Part shown: positions 37,127-45,526 of the stretch, one piece after another
How the letters are laid out: each line of letters begins with the position of its first letter
Numbering within the stretch: the first letter of the stretch is position 1
Source: JAHRAW01 sp965262585
Lineage (GTDB): Bacteria > Pseudomonadota > Gammaproteobacteria > Arenicellales > Poriferihabitantaceae
NCBI GenBank assembly: GCA_965262585.1
Contig: OZ253546.1
Span: 2,418,001-2,482,000 of the forward strand
Direction: 5' to 3'
Length of the DNA stretch: 64,000 nucleotides
The notes under the pieces: generated by a model
What the model was told of the DNA's origin: nothing
The model's database searches: none
What the model saw: the letters and a program-made list of their open reading frames with translations, nothing else
Position numbers and translations under genes: made by a program

Positions 37127-37875
37127 TGAAGAACATTCTGGTTGCGGTGGTTATTGCGCTGGTTATTACGCCGACTATGGCGACCGCCGCCGAGACCGAG
37201 AAAATGGAGATGGCACCTTTCAAGTCTTCGCTGAAGGACATGCCGTCTTTGCAGCGTGGTGCGCGGCTATTCGTCAATTATTGCCTGTCTTGCCATAGCG
37301 CGAAATTCATGCGCTACAACCGCATGGCCAAGGACTTGGAAATACCGCCCGAACTGGTGGTGCGTAATATGATGTTTGTCGGCGAGAAAATCGGCGACCC
37401 AATGGAAACCACCATGCCAAAAGAAGCCTCCGAAGAATGGTTTGGCGTCACTCCGCCGGATCTGTCGTTAATCGGCAGGTTGCGCGGCGAAGAATGGTTG
37501 TATAATTATTTCCGAACCTTCTATCTGGACGAAAACTCTCCCAGCGGCTGGAACAATATAGTGTTTGAGAACGTCGCCATGCCCCACGCCATGCACGAAT
37601 TGCAGGGGCTGCAGCGCGCCGTGTTCAAGGTCGAAACCGACCCCGACGGCAACTCGCGTGAAGTGTTGGATTACTTCGAAAAAACCACCGCCGGAAAAAT
37701 GACCGTGAATGAATACGACCAAGCGGTGCGCGACCTCACCAACTTTCTGATGTACCTCGGCGAGCCGGCGAAGATGGTGCGCATCCAATACGGCATCTGG
37801 GTGATGCTGTTTCTGGGGATTTTCGTGGTGCTCGCCCGCGCCCTCAAAAAAGAATACTGGCGAGACATTAAATAA
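37126..37875 (+). CDS. petC: Cytochrome c1
   Basis: 249 residues. A cleavable signal peptide (MKNILVAVVIALVITPTMATA) precedes the c-type haem motif CLSCH at residues 53-57. The distal methionine region is probably NVAMPHAM, and a C-terminal anchor GIWVMLFLGIFVVLARALKK holds the protein in the membrane. It receives electrons from the Rieske protein and gives them to soluble or membrane cytochrome c. It is the last gene of petABC, followed by a short tandem repeat and sspA. Confidence 0.97.
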   Translation: MKNILVAVVIALVITPTMATAAETEKMEMAPFKSSLKDMPSLQRGARLFVNYCLSCHSAKFMRYNRMAKDLEIPPELVVRNMMFVGEKIGDPMETTMPKEASEEWFGVTPPDLSLIGRLRGEEWLYNYFRTFYLDENSPSGWNNIVFENVAMPHAMHELQGLQRAVFKVETDPDGNSREVLDYFEKTTAGKMTVNEYDQAVRDLTNFLMYLGEPAKMVRIQYGIWVMLFLGIFVVLARALKKEYWRDIK

Positions 37876-37878
37876 CAC

Positions 37879-37936
37879 CAACCATCGACCGCAATCATCG
37901 ACCACAATCATCAGACCACAATCATCGACTACAACC
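37879..37936 (+). repeat. Short tandem repeat between petC and sspA
   Basis: About four and a half units of 12-14 bp resembling ACAATCATCGACC fill the whole spacer from just after the petC stop to the sspA ATG. The sspA start codon lies in the last partial unit (ACAACCATGG). Copy-number change would alter only spacer length. Confidence 0.75.
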
Positions 37937-38593
37937 ATGGCACTTCTCGAATCACCGAAACATAACGAAAACCTGTCAGCCGCTCGCCATCCGACCATGA
38001 CGCTGCTGTCGGGCCCGCTGTGCCTGTTCAGCCACTGCTGCCGCATCGTGCTGCTGGAGAAAGACGTCGAGCGCAACATCCAATATGTGTCGGAGAAAGA
38101 CGACCCGGCATTGCTCGGCGAGTTCAATCCATATGGCGAGACGCCGACGCTGCTGGATCGGGATCTGGTGTTATACAGCAGCACGGTGATCATCGAGTAT
38201 CTCGATGAGCGTTTTCCCCATCCGCCGTTGATGCCGGTCGACCCCATCAACCGGGGCAAGACGCGGCTGATGATAGCGCGGTTGACCAGAGACTGGCTGC
38301 TGCCCGTCAACGAACTCGGCGAAACCCTCAAGCCAAAGCCCTCCGCCGAACTCAAAAAGAGCATCCGAGACGGCCTGTTGTCGCTTTCTCCACTGTTCAC
38401 CCGCCATCCGTTTTTCTTGAGCACCGAATACTCCCTCGCCGATGCGTATATCGCCCCGTTGTTGTGGCGGTTGCCGGCGTTGGGGATTACCCTGCCCAAG
38501 CAGGCCGAGCCGTTGCTCGACTACGCCGAGCGGGTATTCAAACGCCCGGCTTTTAAGGACAGTCTGAGCGCACGGGAAGCGAAATTACGCTGA
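37937..38593 (+). CDS. sspA: Stringent starvation protein A (GST-fold transcription regulator)
   Basis: 218 residues. SspA is a glutathione-transferase-like protein that binds RNA polymerase and supports stress and acid responses. Motifs: LLSGPLCLFSHCCRIVLLEK at the N-terminal thioredoxin-like domain, NPYGETPTLLDRDLVLY, STVIIEYLDERFPHPPLMP, and C-terminal helical domain (SLADAYIAPLLWRLPALGI). The first ATG is used; an internal ATG at 37997 (MTLLSGP) is the alternative, since the first 20 residues are variable in the family. petABC-sspA-sspB is the usual gammaproteobacterial order. Confidence 0.92.
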   Translation: MALLESPKHNENLSAARHPTMTLLSGPLCLFSHCCRIVLLEKDVERNIQYVSEKDDPALLGEFNPYGETPTLLDRDLVLYSSTVIIEYLDERFPHPPLMPVDPINRGKTRLMIARLTRDWLLPVNELGETLKPKPSAELKKSIRDGLLSLSPLFTRHPFFLSTEYSLADAYIAPLLWRLPALGITLPKQAEPLLDYAERVFKRPAFKDSLSAREAKLR

Positions 38594-38601
38594 GCACCGC
38601 C

Positions 38602-39009
38602 GTGACCGACCAATCCGAACCGGGCGAAGGTTCCACCAAGCCATATCTATTGCGCGCCATCTACGAATGGGCTATCGACCATCGGCTGACGCCTCAAATA
38701 CTGGTGGACGCCGGTGTCGCCGGTGTGGTGGTGCCGATGAATTGCGTCAAAGACGGCCGCTTGGTGCTGACCATCCACCCGCAGTCGGTCGAAGACCTGC
38801 AAATGGGTAATGAATGGCTACAATTTTCGGCGCGCTTCTCCGGCAAGCCCTTTGCGGTCTGCGTTCCAGTGACGGCAGTCTCGGCGATTTATTGCCGGGA
38901 AAACGGTCGGGGAGTCGTTTTTCAGGGGTCGGACGGCGACCAAAAAGTCACCCCGGAAAAACCCACCCTGAAAAAACCCGCCGCCCCACATCTCAAACTG
39001 GTTAAATAA
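38602..39009 (+). CDS. sspB: ClpXP protease specificity-enhancing factor SspB
   Basis: 135 residues from GTG at 38602. SspB delivers ssrA-tagged peptides to ClpXP. The folded domain spans YLLRAIYEWAIDHRLTPQIL to AVSAIYCRENGRGVVF; a flexible Pro/Lys-rich tail ends in PHLKLVK, matching the ClpX-binding tip. It is placed directly after sspA with an 8-base gap and overlaps the hslV ATG by one base (TAATG), which links two protein-quality-control systems in one transcript. Confidence 0.93.
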   Translation: MTDQSEPGEGSTKPYLLRAIYEWAIDHRLTPQILVDAGVAGVVVPMNCVKDGRLVLTIHPQSVEDLQMGNEWLQFSARFSGKPFAVCVPVTAVSAIYCRENGRGVVFQGSDGDQKVTPEKPTLKKPAAPHLKLVK

Positions 39010-39548
39010 TGAAACAATTTAGAGGCACTACCATTTTATCCGTGCGCCACGGCAACCAAGTGGTCATCGGTGGCGACGGGCAGGTTTCCCTGGGCGATAC
39101 GATGATGAAAGGAAACGCAAAGAAGGTTCGGCGGCTGCATAATGGCCGTGTGCTTGCCGGATTTGCCGGTGGCACGGCGGATGCGTTCACATTGTTTGAA
39201 CGGTTTGAGGGTAAACTCGAAAAGCACCAAGGGCAACTGGTGCGCGCCGCCGTGGAAATGGCCAAGGACTGGCGCGCCGACCGAATGTTGCGGCGGCTCG
39301 AAGCGTTGCTGGCGGTTGCCGACCACGAAGCCTCGTTGATCATCTCCGGAAACGGCGATGTCATCGAACCGGAACACGGCGTTATGGCAATCGGTTCCGG
39401 CGGTAATTACGCCAAAGCCGCGGCCCTGGCATTGCTCGGAACCAATCAACTTTCGGCCAAAGAAATTGTCGAAAAAAGCATGGAAATCGCCGCACAAATT
39501 TGCATTTACACCAACGACCAATTGACCATTGAACTCCTTGAATATTAA
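39009..39548 (+). CDS. hslV: ATP-dependent protease subunit HslV
   Basis: 179 residues. The peptidase is of the proteasome-beta type; cleavage after MKQFRG would expose the catalytic threonine in TTILSVRHGNQVVIGGDGQV. GNAKKVRRLHNGRVLAGFAG and GSGGNYAKAAALALL are further signatures. Twelve subunits form a chamber fed by HslU. hslU follows after 39 bases, as is usual. Heat-shock control is expected for this pair and rpoH lies downstream, but no sigma-32 promoter is evident directly upstream since the gene abuts sspB. Confidence 0.96.
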   Translation: MKQFRGTTILSVRHGNQVVIGGDGQVSLGDTMMKGNAKKVRRLHNGRVLAGFAGGTADAFTLFERFEGKLEKHQGQLVRAAVEMAKDWRADRMLRRLEALLAVADHEASLIISGNGDVIEPEHGVMAIGSGGNYAKAAALALLGTNQLSAKEIVEKSMEIAAQICIYTNDQLTIELLEY

Positions 39549-39587
39549 ACACGCCGGTGGCGAACTTAATGATTGTGGTGCCCGCTG

Positions 39588-40916
39588 ATGACTGAAATGA
39601 CTCCCAGAGAAATTGTCGAAGAACTCGACAAACACATCATCGGCCAGCAAAACGCCAAGCGCGCGGTAGCCATCGCGTTGCGCAACCGCTGGCGTCGCAG
39701 TCAGGTGGAAGAATCTTTGCGGGTGGAAATCACGCCCAAAAATATCTTGATGATTGGCCCCACCGGAGTCGGCAAGACCGAAATTTCCCGGCGGCTGGCT
39801 AAACTCGCCAATGCGCCGTTCATCAAAGTCGAGGCCACCAAGTTCACCGAAGTCGGCTATGTCGGGCGCGAAGTGGATTCCATCATCCGCGACCTCGCCG
39901 ACATGGCGGTCAAGATGATGCGCGAGAACGCCATGGAAAAAGTCCGCGCCCGTGCCGAGGACGCCGCCGAAGAACAAGTGCTCGACATCCTGTTGCCACC
40001 GGCCAGAGACGCCGACAAGAGCAGCCGCAAAGGTGCCGCCCGCCAACGCTTCCGCAAGGAACTGCGCGAAGGCCGGCTGGATGATCAGGAAATAGAAATC
40101 GATGTGGGTTCGTCCAACGTCGGCGTGGAAATATTTGCGCCGCCGGGCATGGAAGAAATGACCAGCCAATTACAAGGAATGTTTCAGAGCATGTCCGACC
40201 GCAAAACCCGCAGCCGCAAGGTCAGGATTTCCGATGCGCTCAAACTGCTCACCGAGGAAGAGGCGGCAAAACTAATCAACGACGAAGACATCAAGCACGC
40301 CGCGGTGGAGCGCGTGGAACAGCACGGCATCGTTTTCCTCGACGAGATCGACAAAATAGTCGGGGGACACCACGCCGACGGCCACGCCGGGCCGGATGTA
40401 TCCCGCGAAGGCGTGCAGCGAGACCTCCTGCCGCTGGTGGAAGGCACCACCGTTTCCACCAAATACGGCGTCATCAAAACCGACCACATCCTGTTCATCG
40501 CTTCGGGAGCGTTCCAACTGAACAAACCATCCGACCTCATCCCCGAACTTCAGGGGCGGCTTCCCATTCGCGTAGAATTGACCGCCCTGACCTCGGACGA
40601 TTTTGTGCGCATCCTCACCGAACCAAACGCCTCGCTGACCGAACAATACCAAGCACTCATGGCCACCGAAGGCGTGCACCTTTCGTTCACCAAATCGGGC
40701 GTCAAGCGCATCGCCGAAGCGGCGTGGCGAGTCAACGAGCAGACCGAAAACATCGGCGCGCGCCGGTTGCATACCGTGATGGAGCGGCTGTTGGAAGAGA
40801 TTTCTTTCGTAGCCGCCGACCAGTCCGGGGAGAAAGCGGTGATTGACGAGAAATATGTGGATGAGTCGCTCCGTGACTTGGTGGAAGATCAGGACTTGTC
40901 GCGCTACATCTTGTAG
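39588..40916 (+). CDS. hslU: ATP-dependent protease ATPase subunit HslU
   Basis: 442 residues from ATG at 39588, close to the E. coli length. AAA+ unfoldase: TPREIVEELDKHIIGQQNAK at the start, Walker A GPTGVGKTE, an inserted I domain with low-complexity middle, Walker B GIVFLDEIDKIV, and a C-terminal sensor region ENIGARRLHTVMERLLEEIS ending DLSRYIL, the tail that docks into HslV. It unfolds substrates for HslV. A frame extension of five codons upstream is rejected. The acyltransferase gene follows after 19 bases. Confidence 0.97.
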   Translation: MTEMTPREIVEELDKHIIGQQNAKRAVAIALRNRWRRSQVEESLRVEITPKNILMIGPTGVGKTEISRRLAKLANAPFIKVEATKFTEVGYVGREVDSIIRDLADMAVKMMRENAMEKVRARAEDAAEEQVLDILLPPARDADKSSRKGAARQRFRKELREGRLDDQEIEIDVGSSNVGVEIFAPPGMEEMTSQLQGMFQSMSDRKTRSRKVRISDALKLLTEEEAAKLINDEDIKHAAVERVEQHGIVFLDEIDKIVGGHHADGHAGPDVSREGVQRDLLPLVEGTTVSTKYGVIKTDHILFIASGAFQLNKPSDLIPELQGRLPIRVELTALTSDDFVRILTEPNASLTEQYQALMATEGVHLSFTKSGVKRIAEAAWRVNEQTENIGARRLHTVMERLLEEISFVAADQSGEKAVIDEKYVDESLRDLVEDQDLSRYIL

Positions 40917-40935
40917 CCTCGCGCTTGCACACTTA

Positions 40936-41661
40936 ATGGACGCGATAATCGGCGTAGTGCGGTTGTTGCTGGTGATGCTGACCATCGCCGCCGGCGCGGT
41001 GATTTGTGGGTTAGTCGGAGTGCTGGGACGCGGTGGGTTCGAGCGGCTGGCGATGGGCTGGCATCGGGCCATTTTATATTTCCTCGGAGTACGCACCCGC
41101 TATACCGGTGCCGACCTCGTCCCCGGCGCTTTGCTACTCAGCAATCACATCACCTGGCTCGACTGCATGCTGTTCGGCGCAAGATGGCCGGTGACTTTTC
41201 TCGGCACCGACGAAATCGCAAGATGGCCGGTGCTCGGTTGGATAATCCGAAGATCCGGCACGCTATTCATCGAGCGCGGGCGCGGCGCGAAAAAAGCACT
41301 TGATGAAATCGGCGGAGTATTGCAACAAGGCCGCAACGTAATCCTGTTTCCCGAAGGCAAAACCACCGACGGCAGATCGGTAATCCGCTTCCAGCCCCGA
41401 CTGATACAAGCCGCCATCGACGCCCGCGCGCCGATTCAACCGGCGGCGATACGCTATTTCGATGACACCGGCGCACGGGTGGTGCGACATTCCTTCGCCG
41501 GCGACACCACGCTCTTGCAGAGCGCATGGAAAACCGTATACGGCCCCCGAATTACCGCCGAAGTCACCCTGTTCGCGCCGCTGGAATTAGATGATCAAAG
41601 GCAGGAATTGGCTGAACGGGCGGCGGGGTTAGTGCGTGAGTGGGTGGAATCTAGGGGATAA
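40936..41661 (+). CDS. PlsC-family lysophospholipid acyltransferase
   Basis: 241 residues from ATG at 40936. An N-terminal membrane segment (VVRLLLVMLTIAAGAVICGL) precedes the acyltransferase motifs NHITWLD (H-x4-D, catalytic) and FPEGKTTDG (phosphate binding). These enzymes acylate lysophosphatidate or related lysolipids at the inner membrane. The gene is downstream of hslU; the open frame continuing into hslU is a shadow. Whether it is the main plsC or a paralogue (for example for ornithine or other lipids) cannot be told. Confidence 0.88.
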   Translation: MDAIIGVVRLLLVMLTIAAGAVICGLVGVLGRGGFERLAMGWHRAILYFLGVRTRYTGADLVPGALLLSNHITWLDCMLFGARWPVTFLGTDEIARWPVLGWIIRRSGTLFIERGRGAKKALDEIGGVLQQGRNVILFPEGKTTDGRSVIRFQPRLIQAAIDARAPIQPAAIRYFDDTGARVVRHSFAGDTTLLQSAWKTVYGPRITAEVTLFAPLELDDQRQELAERAAGLVREWVESRG

Positions 41662-41679
41662 TGAGCAAATCCGCCGATA

Positions 41680-41707
41680 TTGAAACGGGAACTTCGAATA
41701 GTATTAG
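41680..41707 (+). promoter_or_regulatory. Candidate sigma-70 promoter of rpoH
   Basis: TTGAAA at 41680-41685 and TATTAG at 41702-41707, separated by 16 bases. The -10 overlaps the left arm of the CIRCE operator, so HrcA binding would block polymerase. Confidence 0.45.
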
Positions 41708-41730
41708 CACTCTAATCTATCGAGTGCTAA
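41704..41730 (+). promoter_or_regulatory. CIRCE operator (HrcA site) upstream of rpoH
   Basis: TTAGCACTC (41704-41712), nine bases, then GAGTGCTAA (41722-41730): an exact match to the CIRCE consensus, 38 bases before the rpoH ATG. HrcA binds this site and represses until heat stress. The gene for HrcA is not in the window. Confidence 0.93.
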
Positions 41731-41768
41731 AATATCATTTCACCTGAAAGCGAGGAAGTTACTCAACA

Positions 41769-42623
41769 ATGACCCGGCAAGCACCTATCGCCATTACGCT
41801 ATCTCCCGGCGAGAATCTTGGTTCCTATATGCGGGCGGTCAACGCCGCGCCGATTTTGTCGCAGAAACGGGAACGTGAACTCGCCCTTCGGTATCGCAAC
41901 GACAACGACCTTGACGCCGCCCGGGAACTAGTCGTATCCCACCTGCGCTATGTGGTCAAGGTGGCGCGTGGATTTATGGGCTACGGCTTGCCGCTCCCCG
42001 ACCTTATTCAGGAAGGCAGCGTCGGCCTGATGAAAGCGGTTAAACGCTACGACCCGAACCGCGATGTGCGGCTGGTGTCTTTTGCCGTTCACTGGATCAA
42101 GGCGGAGATTTACGATTATGTCCTGCGCAACTGGCGCATGGTCAAAGTCGCCACCACCAAAGCGCAGCGCAAACTATTCTTCAACCTGCGCAAATCCCGC
42201 GCCCGGCTTGGCTGGATGAAAGACGACGAAGTCAGCAAACTCGCCGAGAAATTGGAAGTCGACGAAGCCACCGTACGCCAAATGGAATCACGCCTGAGCG
42301 GCGGCGATATCGCCTTCGACGCCCGCACCGATCAGGATGACGATGAAGCATACCTAGCCCCCGCCCAACATCTCGGCGACAGCCGCTACGACCCGGCAGT
42401 GGTGGTGGACAAATCAGAACAAGCAAGCGAATCCCGCCGGCAACTGGTGGCGGCACTCTCCCAACTAGACAAACGAAGCCGAGACATCGTCTCCCGACGC
42501 TGGCTGAGCGACGACAAACCAACCCTGCACACCCTGGCCGACGAATACGGCATATCCGCCGAAAGAATCCGCCAAATAGAAAAACGCGCCATGGAAAAAA
42601 TGAAAGTCGGGATTAGTTTATAA
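41769..42623 (+). CDS. rpoH: RNA polymerase sigma-32 (heat shock) factor
   Basis: 284 residues. Region 2 is visible as HLRYVVKVARGFMGYGLPLPD followed by LIQEGSVGLMKAVKRYDP and VSFAVHWIKAEIYDYVLRNW; the RpoH-box motif QRKLFFNLRKSR identifies sigma-32 rather than a housekeeping factor; region 4 ends with YGISAERIRQIEKRAMEKMK. It directs transcription of chaperone and protease genes. An AGGAAG ribosome site is at about 41752. The perfect CIRCE upstream implies that HrcA represses rpoH itself. ftsX/ftsE, the usual upstream neighbours in E. coli, are absent. Confidence 0.95.
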   Translation: MTRQAPIAITLSPGENLGSYMRAVNAAPILSQKRERELALRYRNDNDLDAARELVVSHLRYVVKVARGFMGYGLPLPDLIQEGSVGLMKAVKRYDPNRDVRLVSFAVHWIKAEIYDYVLRNWRMVKVATTKAQRKLFFNLRKSRARLGWMKDDEVSKLAEKLEVDEATVRQMESRLSGGDIAFDARTDQDDDEAYLAPAQHLGDSRYDPAVVVDKSEQASESRRQLVAALSQLDKRSRDIVSRRWLSDDKPTLHTLADEYGISAERIRQIEKRAMEKMKVGISL

Positions 42624-42743
42624 GCGGGTAGTTGCTCCCTTTCCCTTTGGGAGAGGGTTGGCGAATTTGGTGGTGGTGTGGTAGGGTTTGGGGATTACAA
42701 ATGAAGGCTACAATCATCCATCCACCGAAGGAGCAGTGACACT

Positions 42744-43976
42744 ATGAAAATCCCTACCGCAGTTACCGGTTGCCTGCTCGGCGCCGCTTTGTTGTTTTCC
42801 CCGATTGTCTACGGCGCCGAGTGCGAAGAAATCACTCTGGGGTCGGCCATATCGCTGACCGGAAAATACGCCACCAACGGAATCCATGCACAAAATGGCT
42901 ATGAATACGCCGTCACCAAAATCAAGGAAGCCGGTGGCATTCAAGTCGGCGATCGTTGTTATAACTTCAATGTGGTGTATTACGACGATGAGTCCAAGGG
43001 CGATCGTGGCGCCACGCTGGCCGAGCGTCTGATTAATCAGGACAAAATCCAGTACATTCTGGGTCCTTATTCATCGGGGCTGACCAAGGCCATCGCACCG
43101 GTTACCGAAAAGTATCGGATTCCCATGGTGGAGGCCGAAGGCGCGTCCCGTTCGTTGTTCAACAAGGGATACAAATACCTGTTCGCTGTGCTCTCCACTT
43201 CGGAGCAATACCTCGCCTCCGCCATCGCGCTGGCGGCGGAGAAAGCCATCGAAACCGGCAAGGATCCATCTTCGGTGACGGTCGCGGTGGCGGTGGAGAA
43301 TGATCCGTTTTCGCTGGACATCCGCGCCGGGGTTCTGGAGGACGCGAAAAAATACAATATGAAGGTGGTGGTGGATGAACAACTACCACGGGATTTGTCG
43401 GACATGAGTGCCATTCTCACCAAGATCAAGGTGCGCAAGCCCGATGTGCTGATTGTCAGCGGCCATTCCAAGGGCGCGGCTACGGCGGTTCGTCAGATTG
43501 GCGAGCAGCGAATTAATGTGCCGATGATCGCGCTAACCCACTGCGAGGCCGCCGATGTGGTCGGAAAATTCGGCGCCACCGCCAATGACATTTTGTGCGC
43601 AACCCAGTGGGCGGAAACTTTGTCCTACGAAGATGAAATTTTCGGCACTGCGGCGGAATACGAACGCGGTTTCAAAGCCGCATACCCGGACTACAAAGAC
43701 CGTTCGGTTCCCTACCAAACCGCTCAGGCGTCCGCCGCGGTGTATGTATTCAAGGATGCTTTCGAGCGCGCCGGTTCCCTCGACAAAGAAGCCATTCGAG
43801 ATGCGTTGGCGGCTACGGATTTGTCGACTTTTTATGGCCAGATCCGGTTCTCCGAAGCGGGTAACAACATTGCCAAGCCGATGGTGTTGCGGCAGATTCA
43901 AGATGGCAAATTCAATGTGGTGGCGCCTTCGAAATTTGCCTCGCATCCCCTTAACTGGCCGCGCAAACCGCAATAG
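42744..43976 (+). CDS. ABC transporter periplasmic substrate-binding protein (branched-chain amino acid type)
   Basis: 410 residues with a signal peptide (MKIPTAVTGCLLGAALLFSP, cleavage near YGAEC). The mature part is a periplasmic-binding fold of the Leu/Ile/Val type: ITLGSAISLTGKYATNGIHA, YILGPYSSGLTKAIAPVTEK, VLIVSGHSKGAATAVRQIG. The cognate permeases and ATPases (livHMGF-like) follow at 44612 on the same strand after a terminator and two small genes. The ligand need not be an amino acid: related proteins bind amides, urea or betaines, and the onium catabolic cluster lies just beyond livF. Confidence 0.88.
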   Translation: MKIPTAVTGCLLGAALLFSPIVYGAECEEITLGSAISLTGKYATNGIHAQNGYEYAVTKIKEAGGIQVGDRCYNFNVVYYDDESKGDRGATLAERLINQDKIQYILGPYSSGLTKAIAPVTEKYRIPMVEAEGASRSLFNKGYKYLFAVLSTSEQYLASAIALAAEKAIETGKDPSSVTVAVAVENDPFSLDIRAGVLEDAKKYNMKVVVDEQLPRDLSDMSAILTKIKVRKPDVLIVSGHSKGAATAVRQIGEQRINVPMIALTHCEAADVVGKFGATANDILCATQWAETLSYEDEIFGTAAEYERGFKAAYPDYKDRSVPYQTAQASAAVYVFKDAFERAGSLDKEAIRDALAATDLSTFYGQIRFSEAGNNIAKPMVLRQIQDGKFNVVAPSKFASHPLNWPRKPQ

Positions 43977-44004
43977 GTGCGGCGGTAAAATACAGTAATC
44001 ATCG

Positions 44005-44043
44005 AAAGCCGCCACGCAACGGTCAAGTGCGCGGCGGCTTTTT
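44005..44043 (+). terminator. Rho-independent terminator after the binding-protein gene
   Basis: A 13-bp stem, AAAGCCGCCACGC paired with GCGCGGCGGCTTT (one G-A mismatch), is followed by TTTT. It lies 28 bases after the binding-protein stop, so the binding protein may be expressed above the permease genes. Confidence 0.85.
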
Positions 44044-44078
44044 AGTATTTACTATAATCCAATCTTGCAGGATACAGG

Positions 44079-44465
44079 ATGGATGACAAACGCACGCAAC
44101 GCATGCTCAACACGGTTGGCAAGAAAACTTTTGTTGATTGTTTTGAGGCGCGACAAAATCAGCATGCTGATTTAAGCAAAAAAGAAATCCGTAAATTGTG
44201 CCAGCCAGATTCAATGGATTGGGAAGAAAGGTCGTTGGCGACAAAAGCAAGTTCATTCAACAATATATTTCGGGAAAAGCGACACTGCTATGCGTTGAAA
44301 ATATGTTGCGATGCAAAACGTATAAGCAATGTAACTCGGATAAAAGCACAATCGCTTTGTGCCAAGTACTGCGCCGATGACAAACCGGAAGGCAACTTAC
44401 CAAATAAGGACAAAACTCCACGCTATTTAATTGAAATAACCATTGCGGTCTTTGAGAACAAATGA
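44079..44465 (+). CDS. Hypothetical protein, AT-rich, cysteine-containing
   Basis: 128 residues, not recognised. It is hydrophilic, rich in Lys and Asn, with seven cysteines, some close together (HCYALKICCDAKR, SLCAKYCADDK), and no signal peptide or membrane segment. Base composition is visibly lower in GC than the ABC genes on both sides, pointing to recent acquisition. It starts 35 bases after the terminator and ends in ATGA overlapping a second tiny frame. It interrupts the otherwise contiguous ABC transporter locus. No function is proposed. Confidence 0.55.
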   Translation: MDDKRTQRMLNTVGKKTFVDCFEARQNQHADLSKKEIRKLCQPDSMDWEERSLATKASSFNNIFREKRHCYALKICCDAKRISNVTRIKAQSLCAKYCADDKPEGNLPNKDKTPRYLIEITIAVFENK

Positions 44466-44578
44466 AAAATGCGCTGAAAGTTTTTGTCATTATTTCTGTG
44501 ATGTTTTTGTCAACTGGTATCAGTGCACAAAAGTTTGAGGGATCAGAGTCATACGCCCCAACATTCCAAGTTCCATAA
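44462..44578 (+). CDS. Small candidate secreted peptide
   Basis: 38 codons: MKNALKVFVIISVMFLSTG followed by ISAQ and a short polar tail ending TFQVP. It has a classical signal-peptide shape with possible cleavage after SAQ. The ATG overlaps the stop of the preceding hypothetical gene (ATGA), which suggests coupling. It could equally be the 5' remnant of a longer secreted protein. Confidence 0.4.
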   Translation: MKNALKVFVIISVMFLSTGISAQKFEGSESYAPTFQVP

Positions 44579-44611
44579 TAATAAAAAAATACGACCACCC
44601 AACTAAATCCA

Positions 44612-45523
44612 ATGGAACAAATCCTCGACAATTTATCTCTGCTGGTGGAGTTTCCGGTGATCAATATCAAGATCATCGTCGACGGGTTGATGATTGGTTC
44701 GTTGTTTGTGCTGACGGCTTATGGGTTGGCGTTGGTGTGGGGGGTGATGAATGTCAAAAACCTCGCGCAGGGCGATTTCGTCATCGCCGGTGGCTACATC
44801 GCCTGGGCCCTCGCCGGTACCGGGCTGCCGCCGTTGCTTGGAGTGCCGGCGGCTTTCGGGGTGATGTGGGCAATCGGCTGGGTAATCTATAAAGTGGTTA
44901 TCTCGCGGGTCATCGAGCGTGATTTATTCACCTCGCTACTCGCCACTTTCGGACTGGCAATCATGATTGCGCAGATTCTCAACTTGCTGTTCGGTTCCGA
45001 TACCCAGAGCATTAAACTCGAATACGAAACGCTGTATTTTTTCGACGAATTCGTGGATGTGCCCATCGCCAAATTGATTGGCGTGTTACTCGCCGCAACG
45101 CTCGCCACCGGGGTTATCATCTTTATGAAATCGAGCCGCATGGGGCAAGCCATCCGCGCCACCGCCCAGGATGCGCGCGCGGCACGGGTGCTGGGTATCG
45201 ACACCGAAAAAGTATATGCCTTCACCTTTTCCTTGAACGCCGCCATCTGCGGCGCCGCCGGTGCCATCATCGTCATGGTGTGGCTGATCCAGCCGTTCTA
45301 CGGTATCTCCTATTCCATCCGCGCCTTCGTGGTGGTCACCGCCGCCGGCCTCGGCAACCTACCCGGTGTCATCGCCGCCGGTCTCGGCATCGGCGCCTTC
45401 GAACAATACGGCGCGCACATCTTCGGCATCGGCTACCAGCAGGCGGTGGCGGTGTTGCTGTTGTTGATAGTGCTGCTGGCGCGGCTGATTCAACAACGCC
45501 GTGTGCGCCAGAGTTTGCAATAA
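44612..45523 (+). CDS. livH: ABC transporter permease, LivH type
   Basis: 303 residues with about eight membrane helices. Signatures: LIVDG-type start (IIVDGLMIGSLFVLTAYGLA), VWGVMNVKNLAQGDFVIAGG, and the EAA-like loop GQAIRATAQDARAARVLGID. It forms the transmembrane channel with LivM. It starts 33 bases after the small frame and is followed by livM after 3 bases. Confidence 0.92.
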   Translation: MEQILDNLSLLVEFPVINIKIIVDGLMIGSLFVLTAYGLALVWGVMNVKNLAQGDFVIAGGYIAWALAGTGLPPLLGVPAAFGVMWAIGWVIYKVVISRVIERDLFTSLLATFGLAIMIAQILNLLFGSDTQSIKLEYETLYFFDEFVDVPIAKLIGVLLAATLATGVIIFMKSSRMGQAIRATAQDARAARVLGIDTEKVYAFTFSLNAAICGAAGAIIVMVWLIQPFYGISYSIRAFVVVTAAGLGNLPGVIAAGLGIGAFEQYGAHIFGIGYQQAVAVLLLLIVLLARLIQQRRVRQSLQ

Positions 45524-45526
45524 CCG

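Noticed and set aside
42624..42660. Hairpin CTCCC...GGGAG after rpoH as a terminator
   Set aside because: The stem is only about five pairs and no T run follows.
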